Source: Podocnemis expansa
Lineage: Eukaryota; Chordata; Testudines; Podocnemididae
NCBI GenBank assembly: GCA_007922195.1
Contig: ML681998.1
Location: forward strand, 13,109,584 to 13,173,583
Direction of reading: 5' to 3'
Length of the DNA: 64,000 nt
Shown here: piece after piece, positions 40,321-53,360 of the stretch
Numbering within the stretch: the first letter of the stretch is position 1
Layout of the letters: each line of letters opens with the position of its first letter
The notes under the pieces: model-generated
Databases searched by the model: none
What the model saw: only the letters and a program-made list of their open reading frames with translations
Told to the model about the DNA's origin: nothing
Made by a program: the position numbers and the translations under genes

Positions 40321-43300
40321 TCCACAACATGATTTAAAGTACTATATTGAAGTATAATTTCATACACTTAAGAGTTCTGATTTCAGATGCATGTTCTGCA
40401 TATTGCTGTTTCCCCTTGATCTGTAGCTATTCTCTCAAAGCTGGAGTGGCTTGGGAGACAGCATCTCTTATGTTAGGAATATAGAGGTGCACTGTATTCA
40501 GATGTGCAGGGTGGGCTTTTGGCATGTACAAACTGGGCACAAGAAACTGTCTTCTTTTACTAACATATGCTTACTATTTGGGCATGCAGTGCTGGGCTGT
40601 GTAGCTGGGATTTCTAGCAGATAGAATCCACCCCTTTGTATTAGCTCTTGAAAAATCTGTTTATCAAGGCACCACCCTGACCTTGTTCAGATTCTTGCTG
40701 CAAAGCCTACTAGAAGTGAAATAATTTTGTAAAAGTACATGGATTGAATCATCCACATGATTTTACTGAGCTATCATCTCCCTTGCCCTGCCCCCTTTTG
40801 TTATCTTTGTGGTTGTGTCATGCCCAAGGTATATATACTAACCCTTTGGAGCAGCAGCTATTTGTGACCATCTGACTAGTAGATCTTCTGGCATAATATA
40901 AATAATAAAAAAGAATCACAAAGGATGCCTGATTATCCCACTGTGAATTGTACCTTATTCTGTGAATAGTCCCACTGAGTTCAGTAAAAAGAAGACCGTT
41001 TCTTTTGCTGTTTGTACTTACAAAACTTCATCCTGTACACCTGAATGTTGATTTCAATGGGACTACTGCTGCACATGAGAGGCAGAGTCTGGCTTTAAAT
41101 GAATGGGATTTTAGTCAAGTAAAAAATGTTTGAGGGGTATGCAAAAGGTTTTGTAAGTATCCTTAGATGGTTCACTAAGGCTACAGAACACCACAGAGGA
41201 AGAAAGTGAAAGCAGATTATTTAAATGGCAGAAATCTTGTGACCTCAGCAATTTCAGTCTTTTTAGGCTGCAAGTTTGTGAGAAGAACTAACATGCAAAT
41301 ATCAGCTTTCTCAAATCTGAATGCAAACTTTCATCCTGACCCAGCTTTCTGCCAGAATGCTAACATATAAATGTAATCCAGATTCAAGAGTGACAGAGAG
41401 AGATTTAGCCTGGAAGAGTTCTTAATATTAGTAAAAGTGGAAGGCTGATGTTCCTTAATTATCTCTTAAATCAACAAATTATGGCTGAAATTGTGCCCTT
41501 ATTTGGGCCTAGATATTGTAGCCTTTCCCAGGGTTTATGCACAATACATATGCAGATAACATAAAATACTCTGTCACATGGTGAATAAATGATAAAGTTA
41601 TAGTTCTGTCTTTCATTTCCCCATTTTAGGTGTCTTAGCTCAGGCTGCTAACCTTATTTTAACAACTACCTATATACCTGTCTATTTTAAGTGTGACTGT
41701 ATTACAAGCATGCATAAGCAGCGAGTCAGGCTCTGCCCAGGCAGGTTGAGTGTTTTAGTTCCAGACCATATGTAACTTTCAGCCTCAGATGTTGCAGCCA
41801 CTCACCACCTGTAAAAGCAGACAACCTAATGGAAAAAAAGAGCAACACTTAAAATGTTGTTTTTCTCCCCTGCTCTCTAGCAAAAAGAAAGTTGTAAAAT
41901 ATATTAAAGTATATACTTTTTTTTTGTTCTGTTAACTCTTTGTTCCACCATCAACTCAAATTCCTTAGCTAGTTGTTTAGGGTAACTAGACATCTGCTGA
42001 AGAAATTCTATATTCTTTGTAGCCTAACATTGAAGTAGCAGATGAGACAGCTTAGCAGAATACATTCCATATCTGAATGGCAGTAGTATACCTTTGCCGT
42101 TTGAGAGACTGAGATTTGAGTACTTGATTGCGCTGAAGTTACAGTAACATGAATCTGGAGGGCTGCCAAGAAAATCTACCTTCCTGCAACAACCATTGTC
42201 TAGCAATCATGGACATTTGCATTTCTGCCTTCAAATGTCTACACTCTGCCTACTTTAACTACAAGCAAAGAGCCCAATTCAGTCCTGGTATCAGCTAAGA
42301 TCAATGGCCTTGTGCCCTGCATGCCAGGACTGAATTTGGCTGAAAACAATCAGCTGCTGCATAATTTTTGGGCAATGAGTCATTTTCCTTTTACCTCAGT
42401 TTAGACCTTTGGGCAAGATTGTGGCTGTAAGCCATTGCCACATTTGGTGGGCCTGAGGATACAATACATCCTGGAAGTTTTTGTGTCTGAAACAGATGTA
42501 TTGGGTATGATTAGTCACCCACACCTTTGCGACTCCAGATTAACTCCAGTGAACATAGTGTGATGAATGAAACTGGAGAGAAAGCAAAGGGTTCAGAAAA
42601 GTTGTGTTTTGGTTTCAGATGAGGGGTTCACTAGTGTAGCCCTAGGAACTACTCCTGTGTATGGCATTAAACAAGACGACAGAGTTTAAGCATGTGATAC
42701 CAGCCTCACAGTCTCTTTAATAAAACCTGTTCCGTACAACCATACCTGCTTGCTGTATTGCTTGTTGCTAATTGAACATTGACATCAATGGAGTTACACC
42801 TGGTCAAAACTGGTGTAACTGAGATCAGGGTCAGACCCTAGGTGTCTCAGAGCACACACAGCAGTACCATCAATGACTCTTTTTTGGGTGATGTGCCGCA
42901 ACTTTGCCCAACAATTCCCTTGCCCTTTGGGGAAAGCACTGAACTCATCTGATTCTTACACCTCATGGTTAATGAATGGCATATATTGGGCTTTATCCTG
43001 CTCCCAGTGGAATCTATGGCAAAACCCTCATTGAGTTCAATGGGAGTTGGTGGACCAGTGAAGAAATATATAAAAGTCTGTTTTCCACAGTAGTAACTTA
43101 TCTTATTCAGTACACAACAATATCCAGTTCAGCAAGATTTAGGTTAAAGAAGAATCTCATGAATCATAGTTTCACTGATCTTCTACTCTTTGATTATACT
43201 TGGTCCTAAAATAAAACTAAAAGCTGTTTTAAATACCTTCTCTAAAAGGTATTATATAAACAGGATATGACTAGTTAAATGATATCATTATGATCTGATT

Positions 43301-44424
43301 TGAAGGGACATTGAACACATGATAACTAGTATTTAAAAAAATGAAGATGTGAAAGGTCTGTCTATGAAGTATGAAAAGATAAAGAAACTCAGGACCAGGG
43401 TCCAAAGAGGACTAGGGATGGTATCATAAGGATAGCGGCTTGGCCTAGAAAAGGGCTGAGTTCTCTCATGATGGCTGAGCACCTGCAGTCCACACCAGAT
43501 TTTCAGAAGAGTTATTTCCAGTCAGGTAAGTGGCCAGGTTTTCAGATGAGATCAGCCAATTCAGTGGAGCTACAAGATGCTGAGCATTTTTGAAAACCTG
43601 GCCGCTTCTTTTAGGTGCCTAGATGGGATCTGAGCACCTTTGAAAATTTAGCCCTAATTGTGGGTGCTGAATATCTTTCAAAGTCTGGTCATTCATACTG
43701 AAGAACATCAGACTGCGCCAAGAGAGACCAGTCATGCAAGTGAATATGGGCTGTATTTGTATAAATTCTGTCTGTGTTTTATGTTACAGGAATCTCTGCA
43801 AAGACTGTAAAAGCCCTAAAAAACTGGTGTTTCTGAGCTTGTCTGGTTTTGCAGTAACTTCAACAATGTGCAGTCAAGCAGAAGATTCAGCTGAATATTG
43901 CCCTCTGTCTATTACTATGAATCTATTATCAGTTATGAATTATCCATCTGCAAAGAAACATTAAATGGAAATAATTCTCGCACATTCCTTTGGTGAAATC
44001 ACTAGAATATAAAAGTATTTGCTGAAAAACAGTTCCCACTTAATATGATACATTATATTTTTTATTTTTAAATAGTCCTGTTAAAATGAGGTTTGTTGCT
44101 TGTATTATATTTAAAGGAATCTTTATTGAAATAAAAGCTGGAAAAAGTTTACCCATTAGAAAGCAATGTGCATTTGATAACAAACTTTGACAATAGTTTG
44201 AGCTGGAAAATGTTTATTAGGAACTAAATTTATGTAATGGGCTTTTCCCGGAGAAATCCTTCTGAGTATATCCACTATATATTTATATTGCATCCAGTTT
44301 TGGTTTTCTTGTTAAACAGATAGTCTGTTTAAGCCTTTGCATTTTTTCATGCTCCATTCCCCCATGGTTCACAAGTACAATAGTGAATGTAAGCTACAAT
44401 AAAAAGGTCATTTTCTTCTTTCAG
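40321..44424. other. AT-rich intergenic DNA
   Basis: No gene recognised. 'tgatttcaatgggactactg' (about 41045), 'gacatcaatggagttacacc' (about 42780) and 'ctcccagtggaatctatggc' with 'gagttcaatgggagttgg' (42995-43050) belong to a recurring word set. At 43480-43690 'ctgagcatttttgaaaacct' and 'tgagcacctttgaaaattta' with 'taggtgcctagatggg' form another dispersed repeat, echoed at 48300-48360. An ORF of 76 codons at 43734-43964 follows a splice-acceptor-like ttttatgttacag but is unsupported otherwise. Confidence 0.4.
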
Positions 44425-44551
44425 CAACAGTAACACAAGTGGCTGCATTTCCTGATTCTGGATTAAGTTCAAGATTTCAAATACGACTGGACTCGTTTCT
44501 GATTAGAAAGTTTGATATTTATCGTGGACTTTCCTGTCTTCCATATCCAAT
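44425..44551 (+). other. Weak candidate internal exon, 127 nt
   Basis: An acceptor-like tract ttttcttctttcag ends at 44424 and a consensus-like donor gtgagt begins at 44552. Between them one frame is open throughout for 41 codons and includes AAFPDSGLSSRFQIRLDSFL then IRKFDIYRGLSCLPYP; the frame one base earlier contains a stop. I recognise no protein family. Chance occurrence is quite possible in AT-rich DNA. Confidence 0.25.
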
Positions 44552-45196
44552 GTGAGTGAGATTGTAAAAAGGTAAACTGAAAGAAACCATTCTTTTATTC
44601 AACAGTTAACCCCATCTGAGTAAATAATACGGTGTTGTGCACTTCAGCCTTTGCTGTTATGCACCGGGTTCAGAATTCAAAACGGCTTCAAAGCAGTGTT
44701 CATGAAACGATGACAAGATGCTGCAGAAACAGCTTTTCATGTGGAATATAATGCAAGTATTGTGTTACATAGTACAGTAACAAATAGAGTATAGTGGTAA
44801 TGATATCGCAGATAAAGTGTCTGGAAGTACTTACCTGTGGGAAACTCAATCTTATTTTAGTTCAGGGCTCTGGTCCTATAAACACGGTGTATATACTAGA
44901 CACTTAGATATTAGGAGAATCGTTTTGTTGGAGATTGCAAAGTTTCTCAGAACAGGCAAATAAACATTTGATGGATAAATAGAGGTATTAAGGCAGAAAT
45001 AGGACAAATAGTTTAAACCCTCACCCACCCCCAAAAAACCTGACCTTATCCCCAGCTTTTGGTATGTAAAAAAGGTCATGCTATTTACAGAGATTAAATA
45101 CAATAATACATCATTAATCCTTATCAGAAAATGTTAATAACTAATAAAAGTAAGTTATTAATGAGTTTCATGCTCTGGGATCAGTTGTGTCTCTTT
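44552..45196. other. Intergenic DNA
   Basis: No feature recognised. Confidence 0.4.
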
Positions 45197-45588
45197 GACT
45201 ATGTCTACATCTACTTTTTTAGTTTGGACTTGCTAGTCCGCACTAAAAATGTCCAAAGTTAGTTCGAACAAACCTCAGCCTTTTAGCTCAAACTAACCGT
45301 GCATCCTACTTTGAACTAACTTTTTAGCTTGAACTAGAATGCACAGCTAGTTCAAAGTAATGGCTTAGTTTGAACTTTTTAAGTTCAAGCTAGCCACTGT
45401 TTCGGGTCTCGAATGTGCTTAGTTCAAACTAAAGTTTGAATTGAGCCAGCTCATCTGGACTAAGCTTTGGCTAGTCCAAACTAAGAAATTTCTTAGTTTG
45501 CACTAGGCAAAGCCTAGTGAGGCCATGGGCCAAATTAGCCTGGACTAAGCTTCCTTAGTCTGGACTAATTTGGCAGTGTAGACATAAC
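45197..45588. mobile_element. Palindromic MITE, TTAGTTCGAACTAA type
   Basis: The left end GACTATGTCTACATC and right end ggcagtgtagacataac are decayed terminal repeats of the shared type. The interior repeats ttagtttgaactaa-like words. 'aagaaatttcttagtttgca', 'ctaggcaaagcc' and 'ggccatgggcc' align with 17454-17833. The 3-bp duplication is not preserved. Confidence 0.88.
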
Positions 45589-47214
45589 AACCCAGCTGTG
45601 CATTGGGGGATGCACCCAGTGTCATGTTGCAGCAGGAGCAATACTAGGTTACCACCCAGAATGACTCTTCAGGCTCAAGGAAAGGACCCAGTACTGCAGC
45701 AGCTCTGCCATGCTTCAAGCAATGCAGCATATGTTTCTCACACAACAAACTAGCTCCGCTAGCTGGTACTATGGTAGGGATACTGCTGCACTTTGGACCT
45801 CAATCCAACCCCTTTGGGGAGGCCAGTGCTGCGTAACCACACACAGTGTCTGTTCCCAATCCACATTTGACTGGGTCCTGTCTTGAACAGAGGAGAATTA
45901 CTAGGGGAGAGAGGGGCTCATATTAGGGTTTACAGAACCCACATTAAGGCTAAAGGAATTGTGGAGCATTCTCCAAATGAAGGGCCTGCGTTAATGGGCA
46001 CTTGGACAGGCAAGCTGGGGGAGAGAAAAGGAGAGACTGCGGGAGGCAGCCAGGATGTAACTTTTGGGATAGAGGAATCTACAGGGGAAGGGTCTAGACT
46101 TGGGTAAATCCCAAATGGGAGGCCAAGGGTCTTGACAACCTTTTCTTCTTCCCTGTTTTTCTAGAGAATGGGCAGCAGCTGGACACTGAAAAGTGATCTG
46201 AGCTGTCCTTAGCCAACTACTGAATTAACAACGATCTGCAGAGTGGGAAGCTGAGGCCTAAGACTAACTTCCAAAATGAGGAGAGGAAAGGGCTTAGGTG
46301 CTGGCACTGGGGTGGTTGAAGTGGTTTGTATCATATACAGGGCTTAGATTTTTGGCTTGCAACCCCCACTACAAAAGTTGTTCTAGCACCACTGCCCAGG
46401 GGAGGCTCACCTGTTGTATCAGAGAGGACTGAGATTTTGTTCCTCCTTGGGCCTTGAGCCATGACCCCCCTACACATGCTTTACCTTCTCTGGCTGACCA
46501 GGAGATGCTGAAGAGCACTGTGGGGGACAGCACTTTAATTCAGCTACCAGGCCCTCAGGTTGCCTGGCAAGGCCATACGAAGACTCTAGGGGACTGTTGA
46601 GCTGTGGTCTGCCCATTAAGCCTGCTGGCTCCAGGTGAACCCTACTTCAGGGCTTTCTTGTGCGATTACAGAGGCCAGTCACAATCAAGCCCTAGAAGGG
46701 AAAAGTACAGTCAAGGGATTTTCAGAGCCTATCACCAAACTGACCTATAACCAGGCAGTATCTGAAGAGGAACAATTATTAACTGAGTGTGTTCCAGGAG
46801 CCCTTTGAAGTTGCACACATTTTGATCAGCTTCTTGACTGACCCAGAGCCCAGACAGTGCTGTGAATGTGAAGACTCGCTTTGCCTTTAACAGGCTTTAA
46901 GTCAGCCCCATAAGGAACTGACTTAGTCTGTGTTTGGGAGGCATAATCAATGTGGATCATTATTGTGACCCTGGCAGCCACATGCTGTACAGAGGAGAAG
47001 AGAGTCGTAGGGTGCCCTTCTGCTCATCCGTGCTCCCTATCCACAGCATGACAGCCTTCACACAGCAAGTGCTCCTCTTCCTGCACATGTAGGTGGGCAG
47101 GGTGGAGCACTGGTTTGGCTCCTCAATGCCCCTCCATAATATCTAAAGTAAACGAGAATAAAATGACAAAGTAGTGCCTCTGTAGGACTGGTGTTTGAAC
47201 TTGGAATTTACCTG
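45589..47214. other. Intergenic DNA
   Basis: No gene recognised; the 74-codon frame at 45883-46107 has no family signature. Confidence 0.4.
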
Positions 47215-47535
47215 TCACATTATAACCACTGTAAGTATATTGGAACCACAGCTGAGAGAGAGCCTGCCAGTCCAAGTGGACAGACTTGTGATAGCTTCAC
47301 TTGGGCCAGTGTGCTTAAAACTAGCAGTGTAAGCATTGCAGCACCATAGACAGCCTGGGCTAGACATTGAAGTCCAAGTCCACCCAACCCCCTGTGTCTG
47401 GGCTTTGGTGGCTAGCCCGTGCTGTGTTGGCCACACTGCTGTTTTTAGCATGCTAGTTCAAGCAAAGCTAGTATAAATCTGTCCACCTGGATTGAAAGGC
47501 TCACTTCCAGCTCCAGCATAGATATGCCCTAAAAA
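47215..47535. repeat. Possible MITE relative of 21736
   Basis: 'ttggccacactgctgttttt' followed by 'agcatgctagttcaagcaaa' and a right edge 'agcatagatatgccct' fit the interior and end of the repeat at 21736. The left boundary is unclear. Confidence 0.35.
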
Positions 47536-50500
47536 AATTGATCCCCAGAGGCATACCAGGGTCATTTGGGATATGTTGATAATAGTTCACCTGACTATTC
47601 TCAGTGGCCTCCTGAGCCCCGGAAATCTGTAGCTTCTCTCAGTTGCAAAGGATATAAAGATTAAAATGAGGACTTCAATAGAAACCCCTTTTAAAAAAAG
47701 AAAGAGTGCTATAGTAATCCTAGGTGCAGACATTAACTCAATAATTGACACACAACCCCTGGAAACAGGTTAGGCATTATTGTACTGACTTACTACAGTG
47801 ACCAGATAGCATGTGTGGAAAAATTGGGGGGGGGGGGGAGATGGGGAGTAAAAGGTGCCTATATAAGACAAAGCCCTGAATATTGAGGCTCCCTGCAATT
47901 TACAGCCAAGGCTGAGAGGTTAAGAGCAACATTTTCAAAATTGGCAGCTGATTATGCATTGCTTAATGGTTCATTTAAAACATTTTAATGCTTCATTTTC
48001 TGAAGTTCTGGGCATTCAAAAGTCATGAAGAGATACAAGTTCTCAACATCTCTGAATAAACAGATGTTAGGTAGGACTGATCCTATGTGTTTGGTTGCCC
48101 ATGTGTGAAAACATGTTTAGCAGCCTTCCCAGCCATCCTACTGAGTGGCCAAGAAAAAAAAAAAAAGAAAATTTGGCTCTATTCTCACTATTTATCTGTC
48201 AGCTCTAGAAGCTGTTGCCCATAGTGACTGCCTTGATCACCTGCCCTGATTCTGGGAGTCTTAAAATGGATGCCTAAAACCTAGACAGTCAAAATCAGTG
48301 GGCACATTTCAAAATGTAGGCATTAGGTGCCCAGCTGTAGGCACCTAACTTTGAAAACATTTTTCTGTGTTTCCAGGCTCCTTTCTCCATTCAAGGGAAA
48401 CTAGACACAGAGAATACCATGCTATTTCACCTACTGGAGATAGCCAGATTGAAAAAGCTAGGAAATAGTGGGATGACAGGGCTAGCTGACTTGGGGGAGA
48501 ATAAAACCCAAAGAGATGGTGATATAATCCCCAACAGAAATAAAAAACAAAAGCTAATTAGTAAATTTTTGTTACTGACGTGTCTATGCCATTTCTAGTA
48601 GGCAGGTTTGCAGACGCAGACATTCACTGCAGGATAAATTGCATTAAGGCTTTGAAAGATGATACAGCACACTACTCTGATGTGTTTGAAGGAATATATC
48701 AAGTTAAAGGTGACCAGTGTATTTATTCTGACTCAACTGTTCTGTGTGGTCCTTCGGTTGAATGGCTCTTCTAAGCACGTGTCTTAGAGCTGTGTTTGCA
48801 GGGTTAATTGCTGACCCCCTGGTCCTCTTGGAGGGGAGGGAGATCCTAGTGTATATGCACAAACAGAAACAAGAGCCATTGGTGGTGGCATATGTACATT
48901 TGGCAGAGAAGTGACTCTACACAAATCACTAGAATCCACCTTACCAAGCCATTATGCAATGCGCCTGTGGTATCACAGAAAGCCTTTTATGTGTTGAGCT
49001 ATGTGTATCCCAGGCAAAGACATGCTTACACCTGAGGTGGGGTTCAGAGCAACTGTAGATGCTGTAACTCAGTAGAAACACACTGATGTTAAGACAGTGC
49101 TGTAGAGTGCTATGCACACTTCCCACTAAAGTCACTGGGAAACACATGAAAAAGTGCTTCGCTGCAGCTACATATCCAGAGGTTACAAAATGATTAGTCA
49201 AATAGAGGAAAATATTTAGGCCAGTCAAGCCATGAAAGAATACATAAGGGCTGAGGACAAGTTACTTCTAGTGGAGGACAAAGTAGTTATACCAGAAGAA
49301 AAATATTGCTATGCAACACTTTCCTGATATTTCCCTGTTTTGTTTTTCTTGTTCCATACGATGGGAGGGTGTTGACTGCTGATATGTAAATACAGCATCT
49401 TACTCAGTCCTGTTCAGCATTTAGGAACACCAGGGACTGGTACACTTCAGTTTACTGAACCAGACTGGTGATCTCTCTAGTCCAGTGTCTTGTCTCTGAC
49501 AGGGATCATTACCACATGCTTCATAAGCAGGTGCAAACAACTTAAGAGTTGACAATTATGAGATGACCTGCCCATAGGGGAAGTTACTTTCTCACCTTTC
49601 TCAGTTTCTGGTCTGAAGAATGTGGGTTTATATCCCATACTGTTTTTTAAAAAAACCTTTTCGGACACAAGTGTGGGTACTCTCATTATCCATTTAAATA
49701 TGTAATGCCTTTTAAAAGCCTATTACTGGTAAGTTCTTGGTCTCTGTGATACATTGCAGCAATGTGTTCTATACATTAGGTGCCTTAGAAATACTCAAAA
49801 TAGAGAAATGTAATTCATTGTGTACGGAAAAATATATCAACAGCAAAGCCGCACAAGTAATTTTCAAAGAATAGTAATGGAATAATTTGTCCTTATTTTA
49901 CTCACCAAACATATCAGCAAACACCATTTCTTTGAATTTATTTTTTCTTCAATTTTTTTGATCTATCTTTTTAAAAAATTGTTTTACTCTATGACTTAAA
50001 CCTAAATTTAAATATTGAGCTGTACAGCTTAGTTGTGATTGGTCAGATAAGCATCATTGTTTGCTTCTCATCTTCTATTTCCTCAAATAGTTAGGTATGG
50101 AACTTTAAACTTTGCTTTCCCAAAATAAGTTTTTGGCAGGAAAACTTGATCATTTAAATTTGACATCACTATATGCTGTTCCCCAGTGTTTGAATCTTAA
50201 CTAACAACTGCTTTGATTTGCTGTTACATTGTGACCTGATCCTATGACTTACAAGTATTCAGAAGTCATCCTCACTTTATCTATAGTTTTAACCAAGTCA
50301 ACTAAGCAAATACAATTTGGAATCAGAAAATAAATAAGATATGCATTTGCTGGGCAGCAGAAGTAGAGTTGTCCCAATACTGCTCTACCATTATGACTCA
50401 GGCCTGTTTTAGAAGAATCATCTTTGGCGGGTAAGTCTAATTCCATGCTGTCTTGCTTCTTAATCTCTCTGCTAAAACTGCTAGATGAGTATCAACTGAT

Positions 50501-50571
50501 GACTGAGAATACCTGTCCAAGAACTAGACTTGACCTATTTTGAAAAGATGTTAATAACCCAGGGTATGTAA
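47536..50571. other. Intergenic DNA
   Basis: A G run lies near 47825-47840 and an A run near 48155. 'tgggcacatttcaaaatgta' and 'gtaggcacctaactttgaaa' at 48300-48360 echo the repeat at 43480-43690. No gene recognised; short frames (for example 48580-48774, minus 48941-49228) lack motifs. Confidence 0.4.
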
Positions 50572-50964
50572 ACAGTGGAGACGTAAGTCAACTTAAACAG
50601 GCTTAGGTTGACTTGAGCAGCTCCCTGGCCACATTTGGAGTTCATTAAGTCGACTGAAGTACTTACTTAAGGACTTAATAACTCCTGCCTTAAAGTGTAC
50701 TTTATTAAGTTGACGTAACACAATGTGCCCATTAAAACTGACTTAATGAAGTGGACTTAGTACACTAGAGCCATTGAAGTCAACTTTATAAAGTCGACTT
50801 ATGCCTGTGGACCCATTTAAAGTTGACTTTAAATGGGTCCCCTGGCTTAAGTTGACTTTATAAAGCCAACTTAAATGGAGCCTCACTAAGTTGACTTAAT
50901 ACAGTCAACTTTAAGTCAACCTTATTAAGTCAATTTACCTGAGCCCTGTAGAGTAGACATAGCC
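50572..50964. mobile_element. Palindromic MITE, TTAAGTCGACTTAA type
   Basis: The left end GGGTATGTAAACAGTGG and right end ctgtagagtagacatagcc are decayed versions of the shared ends. The interior is a chain of taagtcgactt, ttaagttgactt and aaagtcaacttt words, as at 18315-18753. The flanking triplets (cca and aaa) no longer match. Confidence 0.88.
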
Positions 50965-51841
50965 AAAGAGTCATCAGATGGTAATAGCATTCGGTTGTTA
51001 CCTGAGAAGTACAGTCTTGAGTAAATGACCTAAGATCAAAAGCTATGTATCTGTATCACCAGTCTCCAAGGTCTTCCAGTCACCAGCATCTAGGTCTTTT
51101 TTATGCACTTTCTTGCTTGGTTTTTGCTTGGTTGACTCAGTCCTGTCAAGCTTAAATACAAATATGAATAGAAAAGGTTGTTTTAAAAATAAATGCATAT
51201 AAGAGAGAAATATTAAAATTGAATTGTCAAACTTAATGTTTTTGCCCTGATTTCAAAGTTATTATATATTATATCATACTTTACTAGTGATTATTTTTAT
51301 TTCCCAGCATCACTTGCGATGCTGTTTGGGTTTAGGCGACCACTTATAATTGTTTTTCATATTAATATTTTGTAATTGCAATAATCCATAAGAGCTATGC
51401 CTTGTTGGGTACCAATAGAAAGATTATAATTTGCTAGGAATGATTATATAATTTATGTAGGAATTGTATCTATATTATATGTTATGAATATGTTTGTTAT
51501 ATCTGTATTTCAACTTGTGTGATTCTGGAAACCCCCCAGACAGCATGTCTTCAGGCTTTGCCTTCTTAATGGCCCATTAAGAGAACCACAGATACAAGGG
51601 GCCCAGAGAGAAACCTGCTCACTGAGTCATCTGGACTGAGGATGTGACTCAACTCCATTTGGATTTGTAAAAACTCTACACCAAATGGGGAAGGCCAGAG
51701 GCATTAAAAGGAGCAGTGCCCAACCCCATTTTTTCCTTAGTCTCAAGTCTCCAGTCTTCAGACAACATCCACATCTGTATCTATTCATCTGCAACTGGAC
51801 AAAGGACTGTGGCCTGCCCAGGTGCTGGGTGTCTGCCAGAG
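50965..51841. other. AT-rich intergenic DNA
   Basis: No feature recognised. Confidence 0.4.
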
Positions 51842-52019
51842 CACTGGTTCTTAACCACTGTGTCAGGACATACTAGTGTGTCAGTACACAGCGGTAAGTG
51901 TATCACAGAGAGCCAGGGAGATGGCTGGACTCAGTTTGGGGTGTGTGGATCGGTATGTCCTGTAGGGTTGTGATATGTCACCAAGCATGTCACAACCCAC
52001 AAAAGGTTGAGAACCATTG
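51842..52019. mobile_element. 178-bp hAT MITE
   Basis: The ends CACTGGTTCTTAACC and GGTTGAGAACCATTG are inverted repeats, flanked by tgccagag (51834-51841) and taccaggg (52020-52027), six of eight matching. The interior parallels 39228-39421 (gtgtgtcagtacacagcggt, ttgtgatatgtcaccaagca). Confidence 0.88.
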
Positions 52020-52856
52020 TACCAGGGAATCTATATAAGCCTGCATAACTCCAAATTCTTCCAAGGACTTGTTTTACAAGGACTTTTAATGATTTTTATG
52101 TATATGATTCACTTCATCCCTTTAATATCTCTCATAATTTATTTCTTTTCTTTTTATAATAAACCTTTAGTTTAGTTGCTAAAGGATTGACTGGCAGTGT
52201 GGTATTTTGGGTAAGATCCAAGCTTATATTATTCTGTGTGATGTAGCTGACCTTTTGGGGTCAGGAGAAACCTTTGTGGCTAAAGAGCTTGAAGTTATGT
52301 GCAACTTGTCTCTTTATTAAATGCAGTGGCAATTTGGGAACTGGGGGCTGTTGATACGTCATTATGCTTCTTGATAACCAATGTGGAGAAACGGAAGCAC
52401 AGGTTGTTATGGATTGAGAGTCTAGCTTATGTGCCACCCATTAGGGTTTAGAGAGTTTGGGTCTTATTTTTGCAGCTTGCCCTGATCTTTGCATATTCAG
52501 GTGCTTATCCCAGGAGGCCCAGGTTACAACATTTTACAAAGGCTTTTGGGGATCTTGACAAAATTAAAGTATGAAATTACAAAACGTATATAAATAAGGC
52601 TTATAATAGAAAATCTTTAACAGAGCTAACAAAGATTGGAGACCTAATGGCTAGAAGCTGAAACTAGCCATAGATCTGGAATGAACCTCCAAGGTTAATG
52701 AGTCCAGCCCTCTGCTTTCAGGTGCAACTTGATAATATAATATAATATAATATGGGCAAATTCAGAGTAGAAAGAAAGTATATATATTTTTAAGCAGGCA
52801 CAAGCAGAAGGAGATATCAGCTCAAAAGATTGAAAAATATCACTGCTATGAGGTCA
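52020..52856. other. Intergenic DNA
   Basis: A short taata/ataat microsatellite lies at 52735-52753. Nothing else recognised. Confidence 0.45.
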
Positions 52857-53170
52857 GTAAGAGGCATCAAGGTCCAATGGACAGAGCCCTGGGTGGAGAA
52901 GCAGGACACACAAATTCTCTTCTCCCATTCTGCCATTGACATGCTCTGAGATTTGGACAAAGCTCTTCACCTTTCCATTGTTATCTCCCTTCCCAGTCTT
53001 TTGATTGTTTTGTCTATTTCGATTGTAAGGTCTGCAAGGCAAAGATTATCGTTTACTGTGTGTACATGCAGTATCTAGCAAAATGGACCCCAGTGTCAGT
53101 TGAAGTGTCCATGGGGCTACTGTAATACCTGTAATACAGGTAATTATATTTACACTTGTATTTATTGATA
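52857..53170 (+). repeat. MIR/THER-like CORE-SINE, nearly full length
   Basis: A tRNA-like head (ggtccaatggacagagccct) is followed by the core (attctgccattgacatgctc, then tttggacaaagctcttcacc) and a 3' tail (gattgtaaggtctgcaaggc, then gtatctagcaaaatggaccc and tactgtaatacctgtaatac). This order matches MIR-type SINEs with an L2-like tail (attgtaagctctttggggca ... cctagcacaatgggg). It is diverged and old. Confidence 0.78.
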
Positions 53171-53360
53171 AGGATAATAAGTAATAACATGGTGCCCCCA
53201 CAAACTGTTCATATGTGTGTAGGTAGACTAATGATGAAGAGGAGCTGCTACATGCTGTTACATAATAAGAACCAAAAAGAAGGGAAATAGCGTGTGCATT
53301 ACAGTGTTGATGGAATAAAACAAAAAGTGAATTAAGAAGAACACTTTAGATTATAACAGT

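Noticed and set aside
40840..40930. tatatatact with nearby words as an LTR promoter
   Set aside because: No paired LTR, primer-binding site or flanking duplication could be found.
43734..43964. 76-codon frame after a ttttatgttacag acceptor-like tract
   Set aside because: It runs to a stop without a donor, has no known motif and the frame extends upstream of the acceptor; probably chance.
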